A stretch of 64,000 bases of DNA from Jidongwangia harbinensis. GTDB lineage: Bacteria > Actinomycetota > Actinomycetes > Mycobacteriales > Micromonosporaceae. Positions within the stretch are counted from its first letter, which is position 1. Every line of letters starts with the position of its first letter. A program made the translations under genes and the position numbers. The DNA is taken from NCBI RefSeq assembly GCF_020216025.1, contig NZ_JAIWNC010000018.1:1-64000 (forward strand). Reading direction: 5' to 3'. A model generated the notes under the pieces. That model saw nothing but the letters and a program-made list of their open reading frames with translations. It had not been told where the DNA came from and made no database searches. This document shows, in pieces, positions 7,978 to 16,489 of the stretch.

Positions 7978-9210
7978 ATGACAGTCAATGCACGGCCGTC
8001 TGGGAAAGTATGGAAATTCGGGGCGGCCACCATGGCGCTGGTGACGGCGTTCGCTGTCGCCGCCTGCGGGTCGGATGCCGACAACAGTGCGGCGCCCGCC
8101 GCGCCCCCCGCGGGTGTCTCGCACGGCGCGCACGCGGGCGCGTCGGTGGGTCCACCGCTGCCGCTGCGCGCCGGTGAGCGGTTTCTCGACCTGAAGATGG
8201 CCGAGGCATACACGCCCGCTCCGCCGGATGGTAGCGGCACGGACGAGTACCGGTGCCAGGTGATCGATCCGGGCCTGACCAAGGCGGCGTTCCTGACCGG
8301 GACCCAGGTCATGCCGGAGAACCTCGACATCGCGCACCACGCCCTCGTGTACGCGGTGCGGCCGGGCAAAGCTGCCCTGGTGCGCGAGCAGGACGCGAAG
8401 GTCCCCGGCCCCGGCTGGCAGTGTTTCGGTGGAACCGGCGTGGAGGGCGCCGACGTGGAGGGCGACGGCGAACCGGGCGCGATGTGGGTGGACACCTGGG
8501 CGCCGGGTGCCACGGAGGCGCTGCTCGACCAGGACGCCGGTTTCAAGCTGGAGCCGGGCACCCTGATCATCTTCCAGATGCACTACAACCTGTTGACGAC
8601 CGACGGCAAGCCGGCCGGGCCGGACCGCTCCGCGTTGCGGCTGCGGCTGACCGACGGCACGCCGCAGACCCGGGAACTCGACACATACCCGCTCGACGCG
8701 CCGACGGAGCTGCCCTGCGCCGCCGACGAGTCGGGCCCGCTCTGCGACCGGGCGGCCTCGATCGCCGACGTGACGAAGCGGTTCGGGGCGGAGACCGGCG
8801 AAACCGCGGATCGTCAGGTGGAGGAGTGCGGCCAGAGCGCACCGAAGCCCGGTAACACCCAGACCTGCGACCACGAGGTGGAGGAACCGATGACGGTGTT
8901 CGCCGGTTTCGGGCACATGCACTGGCTTGGGCGATCCATCAAGGTCGAACTCAACCCGGGCACGCCGAGGGCCGAGGTCCTGCTGGACGTGCCGCAGTTT
9001 GACTTCGACAACCAGCGGCTACAGAAGCTGCCGTCGCCGGTGGAGGTCGGCCCCGGCGACACGCTGCGGGTGACCTGCACGCACGACGCGGGGCTGCGCA
9101 AACAGCTGCCGCAGCTGAAGAAGCTGCCGCCGCGCTACGTGGTGTGGGGCGACGGCACCAGCGACGAGATGTGCGCGGGCATCATGAGGGTCTCCCCCCG
9201 CAAGTCCTGA
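7978..9210 (+). CDS. Secreted dicopper monooxygenase lipoprotein (PHM/DBM-like), paralogue 1
   Basis: A 410-aa exported protein with the two-domain fold of type II ascorbate-dependent copper monooxygenases. A signal peptide ends in the lipobox VAAC with C30 as lipidation site. A low-complexity linker follows, then domain 1 with H120-H121 (DIAHHAL) and H202 (MHYN), the expected CuH ligands. Domain 2 has H313 and H315 (FGHMHWLG) plus M398 (DEMC), the expected CuM ligands. Eight cysteines after C30 suggest disulfides. The ATG has GAGGAG six bases upstream. Family members hydroxylate C-H bonds with O2 and a one-electron donor. Substrate is unknown. Two paralogues lie at 18394 and 31310. Confidence 0.85.
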   Translation: MTVNARPSGKVWKFGAATMALVTAFAVAACGSDADNSAAPAAPPAGVSHGAHAGASVGPPLPLRAGERFLDLKMAEAYTPAPPDGSGTDEYRCQVIDPGLTKAAFLTGTQVMPENLDIAHHALVYAVRPGKAALVREQDAKVPGPGWQCFGGTGVEGADVEGDGEPGAMWVDTWAPGATEALLDQDAGFKLEPGTLIIFQMHYNLLTTDGKPAGPDRSALRLRLTDGTPQTRELDTYPLDAPTELPCAADESGPLCDRAASIADVTKRFGAETGETADRQVEECGQSAPKPGNTQTCDHEVEEPMTVFAGFGHMHWLGRSIKVELNPGTPRAEVLLDVPQFDFDNQRLQKLPSPVEVGPGDTLRVTCTHDAGLRKQLPQLKKLPPRYVVWGDGTSDEMCAGIMRVSPRKS

Positions 9211-9299
9211 CGAAGCGTCGAACCTGTGTGGGATCCCTGAGGTCAACGAGCTGAGCTCCCATACGTCCGCACTGAACTCACACCCGTGCGGCGTCGTGG

Positions 9300-9550
9300 C
9301 GGTCGGACGGGCGGTGACGTGGGGCGGCAGCACGCTGACCGGGCCGCGGAGCACCGACCGCGAACCCGGCGGCCAGGCGGGTCAGGTGTCACCGTTACGC
9401 CGGTGAGCCAGAGCGAGCAGTGCTTGCCGGCCGGGCTCCAGGCGCCGCCAGCGGGATCGTCGCTCTTCCCGACGCCGCCGAGCCAACCCCGTCCGTGACG
9501 CCCGATGGCAGCGTGCGGCTGAGACGTGTGCCGGGCAGGACATCGCCGCG
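9300..9550 (-). pseudogene. N-terminal remnant of an IS5-family transposase
   Basis: On the minus strand the readings RWRRLEPGRQALLALAHRRNGDT and, after a frameshift, TRLAAGFAVG match the start of actinobacterial IS5-family transposases (usual pattern GRQALLxLAHLRxGDTYxRLAAGFGVG). The upstream reading GTRLSRTLPSGVT, in yet another frame, fits the very N-terminus. No catalytic DDE part follows. The stub fills most of the 9211-9748 interval, which otherwise shows nothing. Confidence 0.6.
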
Positions 9551-9748
9551 CGCCCTCGGCGGCGCCGGTGCGACCACGACTCAGGTCGGCGTAGAGCGAT
9601 CGGAACCATTCCGCCCGGAAGCGACGACCAACAGTCCGTAGAACTCAGTCCAGATCGACTGGGTGTCCACGAGGGAGGCCGGACGTCACCGGAAGTGGCG
9701 ATCTCGGTGCCCACCACCACCCACCCTTGCCGCGAAGGAATGGATGCC

Positions 9749-10990
9749 ATGCCTGCTGTTCTCACGCCCCGCGCCGCGAAGGCGGCGACTCTCCCCGGCT
9801 TCGGACGTGCTGCCCTCGCGCTGACCGTCGTTGCCACACTTGTCGGCGCGGGTACGCCCCCCGCACCCGCGGCCGGGCCGTCCCCTGATTCCACCATGCG
9901 CGACGTCGCCAGGCAGGTGCTGGACAGCGGGGTGCCCGGATATGCCGCACGAGTCGACGACGGCCGACGGATTGCCGTCACCGCCGCGGGGGTGGCGGAC
10001 CGGGCCACCGGACGACCGATGACCGGCCGCGATCAATTCGAGATCGGCAGCGTCACGAAGGCATTCACCGCAACGCTCGTGCTGCAACAGGTCGACCGCG
10101 GCCGAGTCGACCTCGACGCTCCCATCGATCGTTACCTGCCAGGCGTCGTGCCCGGCGGCGGCGAGATCACGGTGCGGATGCTGCTCAACCACACCAGCGG
10201 CCTGTTCCAGTACGTCGCTGATCCCGGCTACTTCGTCCGGATGGAACAAGACCCATATCACGTTGCCACCGAGCGGGAACTACTCGACATTGCCTTCGCC
10301 CATGGGCCCGAGTTCCCACCCGGGCAAGGCTGGAGCTACTCCAACACCAACTACGTCCTGCTCGGCATGCTGCTGCGGGAGGTGACCGGCAGGACCATGC
10401 CTGACCTCGTTCGCCGGCACATCGCCGTCCCTCTCGGCCTCACGCGTACCTACTACCCCGACCCGAACGCCAGAAGTACCGGCCCCGGGTACGCCCACGG
10501 CTATTCCGTCTCGTTCGGCGATCCCACTCCCACCTACGTAGACGTGTCCGACCGGCCGCTAGGCGGTTGGGCCGGAGCCGGCGGCGCAATCATCTCCACC
10601 CCTGACGATGTGTCCCGCTTCCTGTCCGGGGTGCTGCAAGGCAGGTTGTTCTCACCGGCGGCGCTGACACAGATGAAGACCACAGTCCCACTCCCGGACG
10701 AAGTCGGCGTTCAGGGCGGCTACGGCCTCGGCCTGTTCCGCCTCGACACGGCGTGCGGCATCGTCTGGGCCCACGCCGGCACCACCAGAGGCCATCAGAC
10801 CAGAGCCACCGCCACCGAGGACGGCAAACGCACCGCCGTCGCCGATATCACCGCCACACCCGGCATCACCGCGACACCCGGAGGCCAAACCCGCTACGCC
10901 CAGGTCGTATCCGCCGCCGACACCGCTCTCACCTGCCGGATGCTCAATCGCCCGGTTCCCCCCACCGTGACTCGATCCCTCATCAACTGA
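9749..10990 (+). CDS. Secreted serine hydrolase of the beta-lactamase class C / D-Ala carboxypeptidase family
   Basis: A 413-aa exported serine hydrolase. The signal peptide covers about residues 1-42 (RAALALTVVATLVGAG..PAPAAG). The nucleophile motif SxxK is in GSVTKAF, the second motif is YSNTNY (YxN) and the third is HAGTTRGH (HxG in place of KTG). This combination is typical of DD-peptidases and esterases rather than true beta-lactamases. ATG 9749 (MPAVLTPRA) is chosen because AAGGA lies eight bases upstream; a start at 9740 is possible. The gene follows copper monooxygenase paralogue 1, but 540 bp and an IS stub separate them, so a shared operon is unlikely. Confidence 0.88.
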   Translation: MPAVLTPRAAKAATLPGFGRAALALTVVATLVGAGTPPAPAAGPSPDSTMRDVARQVLDSGVPGYAARVDDGRRIAVTAAGVADRATGRPMTGRDQFEIGSVTKAFTATLVLQQVDRGRVDLDAPIDRYLPGVVPGGGEITVRMLLNHTSGLFQYVADPGYFVRMEQDPYHVATERELLDIAFAHGPEFPPGQGWSYSNTNYVLLGMLLREVTGRTMPDLVRRHIAVPLGLTRTYYPDPNARSTGPGYAHGYSVSFGDPTPTYVDVSDRPLGGWAGAGGAIISTPDDVSRFLSGVLQGRLFSPAALTQMKTTVPLPDEVGVQGGYGLGLFRLDTACGIVWAHAGTTRGHQTRATATEDGKRTAVADITATPGITATPGGQTRYAQVVSAADTALTCRMLNRPVPPTVTRSLIN

Positions 10991-11009
10991 ACCGCGAACT
11001 ACGAGTCCG

Positions 11010-12015
11010 GCTGGGCCGCGATCACCGCGGTGGCCCAAAACTCGGCGTCGGTACCGCGGAGACGCTACGGAAATGGGTCCGCGAGGCCGAGGTTGACCGC
11101 GGGCAGTGGGCCGGAGCCAGCACTGATGAGTCCGCGGAGTTGAAGCGGCTGCGCCGCGAGAACGCACTCACGCAGTTCGGGTGGCCGATCGCGTCCAGCA
11201 CCTACCGCGCCGTCTGCCGGTGGCTGCCATCGGCCAGGGCCCGCCGCGACGCCTGGCTGAGCGAGCAGATCCGCCGGGTCCACGCAGCCAACTACGGCGT
11301 CTACGGCGCTCGCAAAGTGTGGCCAGCGCTCAACCGTGAAGGCATCGAGGTGCCCCGGTGCACCCGTCGAACGGCTCATGCGCGAGGTTGGCCTGCGCGG
11401 TGTCGTGCCCGGCCGCACCCGCCGGACCACCATCGCCGACCAACACGCCACCCGGCCGGCGGACCTGGTCCAGCGCCGGTTCAACGCCGACCGGCCGAAT
11501 CGATTGTGGGTCGCTGATTTCACCTACGTGCCGACCTGGTCCGGGATGTCTACGTCGCGTTCGTCATCGACGTGTACTCCCGCCGCATCCTCGGCTGGCG
11601 CGCCCCGACCGGCATGAAGACCGCCCTCGTGCTGGACGCCCTCGAGATGGCGATCTGGCCGGGCCGACACGGCGCCACCGATCTGAGCGGGCTGATCCAC
11701 CATCACGACGCCGGTAGCGCAATATACGTCCATCGCCTTCACCGAACGCCTCGCCGCAGCCGGCGTCGACGCGGCGGTCGGCACCGTCGCGGACGCCTAC
11801 GACAGTGCTCTGGCAGAGTTCACATCGGGCTGTTCAAGACCGAACTGATCAATTGACGAGGACCGTGGAAGACCTGCGACCAGGTCGAGATCGCCACCCT
11901 GGAGTACGTCGACCAGTACAACGACCGCCGCCCGCACAGCGGCGCCGCGGACCTGCCCGCCACCGCCACAAACAAACCAAAGCGATCAACGACCCCGAGG
12001 CCACGACGCATGAGT
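11010..12015 (+). pseudogene. IS3-family element, OrfA/OrfB pseudogene
   Basis: OrfA-like sequence (GTAETLRKWVREAEVDRGQ..ELKRLRRENA) runs directly into OrfB-like sequence (IASSTYRAVCRW..VHAANYGVYGARKVW). The end of OrfA and beginning of OrfB, about 40-50 codons, have therefore been deleted. Further frameshifts separate VERLMREVGLRGVVPGRTRR, the DDE block NRLWVADFTYVPTW, DVYVAFVIDVYSRRILGW and the C-terminal VDQYNDRRPHSGA. An in-frame TGA occurs near 11855. The element starts about 20 bases after the serine hydrolase stop. It is inactive. Confidence 0.85.
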
Positions 12016-12025
12016 TGAGATCGAG

Positions 12026-12499
12026 CTAGTACTGGCCCCAGACCGCCGTGGCGCCCGAGTCGCCAGTCCGGTAAACGTAATAGCCGGTGACCGCGGCCAG
12101 CGCCACCATCACCACGGCCAGCCCCAGGTCGGCCACCCGCGGCAGCGAACCGGGCCGGCGCTGAGTGGTCAGGACTAGGACCAGCGTTACCACGCCCAGG
12201 GCCAGCGAGAACCAGAACGTACTCGTGCCGAAGCCCATGTGGTCGTTGATGATCTCCGCGCCGCGCCCCTTGAGTCCCTGCTCGAGCAGCCGCTCATGCA
12301 GTTTGTTGCCGGACAGCACGGTGACCAGCGCGCTGATCGGCGCTATCACGGCCAGTAGCAGAACCGCCCAACCGATCTTGGCGCGCCACCGTCCGACCAG
12401 GGCGTATACGAAGGCACCGAACGCCAGCAGCGGCACTAACACGACGGCGGCATGCAGCACGAGAGCGTGCACCGGCAGGCCGTTCACCTGGTCGAACAC
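12026..12499 (-). CDS. DUF2231 membrane protein
   Basis: A 157-aa protein with four hydrophobic segments (about 9-34, 42-62, 92-110, 126-146) and the opening FDQVNGLPVHALVLHAAVVLVPLLAFGA typical of DUF2231. It begins at GTG 12499 with AAGGAGG seven bases upstream. Proteins of this family are often encoded next to Rieske [2Fe-2S] proteins in actinobacteria, and a redox-related membrane role is suspected; its function is not established. The DNA immediately upstream is the truncated promoter and 5' end of a copper monooxygenase gene, so this gene may be read from that promoter. Confidence 0.82.
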   Translation of the reverse strand: MFDQVNGLPVHALVLHAAVVLVPLLAFGAFVYALVGRWRAKIGWAVLLLAVIAPISALVTVLSGNKLHERLLEQGLKGRGAEIINDHMGFGTSTFWFSLALGVVTLVLVLTTQRRPGSLPRVADLGLAVVMVALAAVTGYYVYRTGDSGATAVWGQY

Positions 12500-12559
12500 G
12501 GAGCGCCTCCTTGATCATGGACCGGGCGACCGACCGAGAGCCGGCCAGGCGCCGAACAG

Positions 12560-12712
12560 GGCTGCCAAGCGACCGGCCGCGCTTCCCCGGACGGCTCTGC
12601 GTTGACTGCCATCAACGGCCCCCGTACATACGGGTTACATGGCTTATCTAATGCTTACTTCGTACTGAGCGAACCTGAGACGACCGTTAATACGGCGCTC
12701 AGGCCGGTTGGC
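12560..12712 (-). pseudogene. Truncated fourth copy of the copper monooxygenase gene (promoter and first codons only)
   Basis: Read on the minus strand, about 70 bp of leader (12712-12642) matches the leader of the gene at 7978. It is followed by GTTGATG and the codons MAVNAEPSG, corresponding to MTVNARPSG there. Homology ends after about nine codons and the frame continues with unrelated residues. No lipobox or copper motif remains. The DUF2231 gene starts about 60 bp further on. The most likely history is a duplication followed by deletion of the monooxygenase body. Confidence 0.65.
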
Positions 12713-12751
12713 CGAACCAGGTACCGTCGATCACCGACCGCGCGGAGTAAC

Positions 12752-12930
12752 TTAAATGCGCGCTGGTGCCGTTTCTCGGCGTCTGAGTGCCTCCCGACGG
12801 CGCCATGCCAGGAAGCCGAGGTTGGTGAGCGCTTCGGCCTCGCCAGCGAGGTCGCCGGCGGCACGGGCAACACGTGTCGGCGTACGGGTTCCGATGGCTC
12901 TGGCAAGATCTTCGTGGCAGGAGATCACTT
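12752..12930 (-). pseudogene. TPR-type remnant, possibly from an AfsR/SARP-like regulator
   Basis: The minus strand reads CHEDLARAIGTRTPTRVARA and then AGDLAGEAEALTNLGFLAWR, ending at a stop at 12752. The spacing of G-D-x-x-G-E-A-x-A-L-x-N-L-G is that of tetratricopeptide repeats at the C-terminal end of AfsR-type regulators. No start, DNA-binding or ATPase part is present, so this is a fragment. The parent family is a guess based on the repeat consensus. Confidence 0.35.
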
Positions 12931-13045
12931 GAACGGGGAATTGCGACAAACGCGGCCTCCGGGCGATCCTGTCGATATGTAATGTTGAACTCTCTGAACT
13001 GCTTCCCCATCTGGCCACCGTCATGGTCACCTCGGTCGACACGGC

Positions 13046-13224
13046 CGGTCCTGTAGTAGTCGTTCGCGCCCGCCGCTCGCCGAGAAGGCGTCTGCCTGCA
13101 TTGGTGGCAGCAGGGAGAGGTCTGGATCCACAGGAGATATACGCGCCGTCTGGCCGACACCGCGATCGGTGGCCGACCTGCTCGCATCGAGCTGCAGGTT
13201 CGCCGTCTGTACTGCCCCAGCTAA
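13046..13224 (+). pseudogene. N-terminal remnant of an ISL3-family transposase
   Basis: The plus strand reads RRYTRRLADTAIGGRPARIELQ, then VRRLYCPS and a stop at 13222-13224. This matches the segment after the zinc finger in ISL3 transposases (consensus around SRYxRxLADxPxxGxPVxxxLxVRRFxC). The preceding finger cysteines are lost or out of frame. The remaining ~350 residues, including the DDE residues, are absent. Confidence 0.55.
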
Positions 13225-13396
13225 GGTCGATGATCGCGTCCGCGTTCTGACGGCGACGAGGGACGGTTCGAGGAGTACCTCGTCGGCGAATTCGCCGCAT
13301 CGATCCTGCTGCCCGCCGCCGTTCTGACACTTGCGCTAAGGCGATGCCCGATCCTCGGGCGTAGCCAGACCTCAGATCGACACATAGTGTCAGCGA

Positions 13397-13984
13397 ATGG
13401 AGACCACGAGTAGTGAGTGGATCTCGCTGCCGGACGCTGGTGATGGTCGTAGTCGACACCGTACCGACCCGAGCCGTCCGGTGTGGACGTTGTGCGGCCG
13501 GCAGCTGCCGGCCGCAAAGCAGCCCGCACCTCGGGAACAAGCCGGCTTCCCCTGCGCGCGATGTTCGGCTCGGTTCACCGCCCTCGCTCGGATCGGGATG
13601 GCGCCGATGAACGCACCGGCTTCCCGACTACCGCGTCAACGCACGCCGTCACGCAAGACAGCCCGTGTCGAACGCCGGTCAGTGGCACGCACTCGGACAC
13701 GCGAACGCAACCCGAGCCCGCCGATCGACCCGCCTCGGCGGCCAACCATCGCCAAGACCTCCGCGAATCCCTGGCACACCACAGGATGGGTCATCCTGAC
13801 AGAAATCCCAGGTCGCCCCGTCGTGCACCAACCGTATCCGGGCCTGCGCCTACGGGCGATGTGCGGACGCCGCTTCTCGCCGACCGCACAGATCTGGTTC
13901 CGGCGGCCATCCGCAATTCCTCGTGCCGCGATGCAGCACGATTCGTGCCGCCGTTCTGGCCGAACGCCAGGCGCCCTCTCGTAG
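13397..13984 (+). CDS. Doubtful ORF with a possible zinc-ribbon segment
   Basis: The frame from ATG 13397 is 195 codons long. Its first 65 residues contain HRTDPSRPVWTLCGRQLP followed by PCARCSARF, a CxR...CxxC pattern like a small actinobacterial zinc ribbon, with reasonable codon bias. After about residue 70 the composition turns to Arg/Pro/Thr-rich text with no motif, so the real protein, if any, is short and probably disrupted. No good ribosome-binding site is seen. Confidence 0.25.
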   Translation: METTSSEWISLPDAGDGRSRHRTDPSRPVWTLCGRQLPAAKQPAPREQAGFPCARCSARFTALARIGMAPMNAPASRLPRQRTPSRKTARVERRSVARTRTRERNPSPPIDPPRRPTIAKTSANPWHTTGWVILTEIPGRPVVHQPYPGLRLRAMCGRRFSPTAQIWFRRPSAIPRAAMQHDSCRRSGRTPGALS

Positions 13985-14100
13985 GACGCCCGCGGGTCGC
14001 CGGCGAGCCGGCGACGTTGCCGAGATCCGTCTGCGGGTAGTGCGCGGAGGTCTACCTGGCCTGGGGCGTCAGCGATAGCCGGAGGTAGCAAAGACGTTCA

Positions 14101-14320
14101 ACCCTTGGCAGGCCGCAGCGCGCGACGATCGCCGCGGTCAGCCCCGCCGGGTACATCCTGTTGATCGACTACACCAATGGCCGGGACTGGGTCGACCTGC
14201 CTGGCCGCGAGCAGGACTGGACCAAACTGTCGACCCGAGCAGCCGGCGAGCGGCCCAGCGACGAGGAACTGATCGCCGTCGACGTTGAACTCTCCAGCAC
14301 GGCGGCTGCGGCGCACTGAA
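14101..14320 (+). pseudogene. 3' fragment of an unidentified gene
   Basis: The frame reading ATIAAVSPAGYILLIDYTNG, then RDWVDLPGREQDW and PSDEELIAVDVELSSTAAAAH to a TGA at 14318-14320 has strong GC3 coding bias and protein-like composition, but no start codon or ribosome-binding site precedes it. Just upstream the frame is lost. It is probably the tail of a gene cut during rearrangement next to the tRNA. I do not recognise the family. Confidence 0.35.
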
Positions 14321-14500
14321 ACCATGGGGAATCGACGGCGAGGGGCGTCTTTGCGCATCGGTGATCTCGGCACGCGCCTGATCAGCAACGACGAGTAGCC
14401 CCACTTGGTGGGACCCGCCATAGTCGCCGGTCACCCCAACAAGCGCCGACCGAGATGGCCTGGGTGGCACAGGATCCAGGGATCAAGAGCCCGTTCGGCC

Positions 14501-14528
14501 TGAGGCAGGGTGCAACCACCCTGCCTCA
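14501..14528. terminator. Intrinsic terminator near tRNA-Ala
   Basis: A perfect 12-bp stem (14501-14512 with 14517-14528) with a 4-base loop is followed on the plus strand by AAGTTTTCCC. It lies about 70 bases beyond the 3' end of the minus-strand tRNA gene. The T-run favours termination of plus-strand transcription, but the hairpin could stop both directions. Confidence 0.65.
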
Positions 14529-14596
14529 AGTTTTCCCAGCTCGAGTGACGTATCGCGAGCAACACGAAATAGGCATTCTACGCGAACGCCATATCG

Positions 14597-14669
14597 TGGA
14601 GCTGAGGGGACTCGAACCCCTGACCCCCACACTGCCAGTGTGGTGCGCTACCAGCTGCGCCACAGCCCC
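14597..14669 (-). tRNA. tRNA-Ala (anticodon GGC)
   Basis: The 73-nt cloverleaf starts GGGGCTGTGGCGCAGCTGG on the minus strand. The acceptor stem GGGGCTG pairs with CAGCTCC (one G-T wobble), the D arm is GCGCAGCTGGTAGCGC, the anticodon loop is CTGGCAG with anticodon GGC, and the T arm is GGGGTTCGAATCCCC. The CCA end is not encoded. It marks the right border of the repeat- and remnant-rich zone 2.3-14.5 kb, which fits a tRNA-linked integration hotspot. Confidence 0.97.
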
Positions 14670-14739
14670 ATGCCGTCCCCGGTCTCCCGGGCACTCACGG
14701 AATAGTACACACCATCCCGGACCACCGTACGCAGGCCCC

Positions 14740-15297
14740 TCAGTTCAGCGACACGTCCGGCGGGAAGTGCGCCACCGCCGCCAGGATGTCGCCCTGGCGG
14801 CGCAGCACCATGGCCCACAGGTCGTCCGGCCGGGACACGAACGGGTCGCCGGGCAGGGCGTCGAAGACGAACCAGGAGCCGGACGAGATCTCCTCCTCGA
14901 GCTGTCCGGGAGACCAGCCGGAGTAGCCGGCGAAGACCCGGATGCCGGCCACGCTGCCCCGGAGCCGCTCCGGGTCGGCGGAGAGGTCGACCGTGCCGAG
15001 CGCGCCGGCCACCTGGTGGAAGCCGCTCACCCTGGTCTTCACCTGGGGGCGGGTCCGGGCGAGGCAGATCGCCGACTCGGGCTGCACCGGGCCGCCCTCG
15101 AACAGCACCGCCGGGTCACCGGCCAGTTCGCCCCAGGCGCCGAGCACGTCGGCGACCGGGACCTCGGTCGCCCGGTTGAGCACCACGCCGAGCGCGCCGC
15201 CGGTCTCGTGCGCGACGAGGAGGACCACCGTACGGTCGAAGTTGGGGTCTTTGAGCGTCGGGGTCGCGACCAGCAACTGACCGGTCATCGACTCCAT
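14740..15297 (-). CDS. YqgE/AlgH family protein (UPF0301)
   Basis: A 185-aa cytosolic protein of the YqgE/AlgH family. The N-terminus GQLLVATPTLKDPNFDRTVVLLVAHETGGALGVVLNR and the central VFAGYSGWSPGQLEEEI are the two conserved blocks, and the length is normal. The start at 15297 has GGAGG seven bases upstream; the frame stays open further upstream but without such a site. Molecular function is not established. The gene is divergent from mtnP, with about 170 bp between starts. Confidence 0.9.
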   Translation of the reverse strand: MESMTGQLLVATPTLKDPNFDRTVVLLVAHETGGALGVVLNRATEVPVADVLGAWGELAGDPAVLFEGGPVQPESAICLARTRPQVKTRVSGFHQVAGALGTVDLSADPERLRGSVAGIRVFAGYSGWSPGQLEEEISSGSWFVFDALPGDPFVSRPDDLWAMVLRRQGDILAAVAHFPPDVSLN

Positions 15298-15470
15298 CGG
15301 CCGACCTCCAACCCGTTGCTCCTCGCTATGCACGGCAACCCCACGGGGGGTGCCCGCCGGGAAGCTCACCCGCGTTTCGTGCGGGTGTGTCAGACGCCTG
15401 CGTACCACGTGCGAGCAACGCCATGCTTGGCACATTAGCTTGCGTCTCCGGCCGCGGATAAGGTCTGCGC

Positions 15471-16277
15471 ATGAACCATCCACCGTCAGCGGCGGACATC
15501 GGTGTCATCGGCGGCTCCGGCCTCTACGCCCTTCTGGAGGGTGCCACCGAGATCGAGGTGTCCACGCCCTACGGCCCTCCGTCGGATCCGATCACGGTGG
15601 CCGAGGTGGGTGGCCGCCGCGTCGCGTTCCTGCCCCGGCACGGGCGCGATCACCGGTTCCCGCCGCACAAGATTCCGTACCGGGCCAATCTCTGGGCACT
15701 GCGTTCGATCGGGGTACGCCAGATCGTCGCGCCGTGCGCGGTCGGTGGGCTGCGGCCGGAGCTGGGTCCGGGCACGTTCGTGGTGCCGGATCAGTTGATC
15801 GACCGGACGAGCGGGCGCGCGCAGACCTACTACGACTCGGGCGCGGTGCACGTGTCGTTCGCGGACCCGTACTGCCCGGACGGGCGGCGCACCGTGCTGG
15901 CCGCCGCCGAGCAGGTGGGTGCGGTGGACGGCGGGACGATGGTGGTGGTGGAGGGGCCCCGGTTCTCCACCCGGGCGGAGTCGCGGTGGTTCACCGCGAT
16001 CGGCGGGTCGATCGTCAACATGACCGGACACCCGGAGGCCGCGCTGGCCCGGGAGCTGGCACTCTGCTACACCGCGATCGCGCTGGTCACGGATCTGGAC
16101 GCGGGCGTGGAGGGCGACCACGGCGTCACCCAGGAGGAGGTCTTCCGGGTCTTCGGGGAGAACACCGCCCGCCTCCGCGGGATCCTGCTGGACGCGGTGG
16201 CGGCGCTACCGGCGACGCGGTCGTGCCCGTGCGCGGGTGTCCTCGACGGGATCAAGCTGCCGATCACGCTCCCCTGA
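15471..16277 (+). CDS. mtnP: S-methyl-5'-thioadenosine phosphorylase
   Basis: A 268-aa purine nucleoside phosphorylase-family enzyme that cleaves methylthioadenosine with phosphate in the methionine salvage pathway. The N-terminus IGVIGGSGLYAL, the phosphate-binding PRHGRDH, the VVVEGPRFSTRAE block and the purine-site segment NMTGHPEAALARELALCYTAIALVTDLDAG are all present. Length is normal. The plus-strand start ATG 15471 follows a short divergent promoter shared with yqgE. An assignment as 6-oxopurine phosphorylase is possible within the family. Confidence 0.9.
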   Translation: MNHPPSAADIGVIGGSGLYALLEGATEIEVSTPYGPPSDPITVAEVGGRRVAFLPRHGRDHRFPPHKIPYRANLWALRSIGVRQIVAPCAVGGLRPELGPGTFVVPDQLIDRTSGRAQTYYDSGAVHVSFADPYCPDGRRTVLAAAEQVGAVDGGTMVVVEGPRFSTRAESRWFTAIGGSIVNMTGHPEAALARELALCYTAIALVTDLDAGVEGDHGVTQEEVFRVFGENTARLRGILLDAVAALPATRSCPCAGVLDGIKLPITLP

Positions 16278-16489
16278 CCCGCCGCCCTGGACCGGCCCGA
16301 TCGGCACGACTTTCTCCGTACTTCCGGGCATTCCCACCGCATCGGCATTCCCGCCCGCACCGCCTCGGATGAGGATTCGCCCCTCGGCGTGGCATAGTTC
16401 CGCATCGGCGTCGCGTTGCGCCATGGTATTCGCGCAGGCGCCCGGCCTGGCCCACCCGGCCGCTCGTCGGCCCGACGAAGGGACACTCC

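Noticed and set aside
12602..12982. Plus-strand frame of 126 codons over the duplicated leader
   Set aside because: It reads through the inverted copy of a promoter region in the wrong direction and has no ribosome-binding site.
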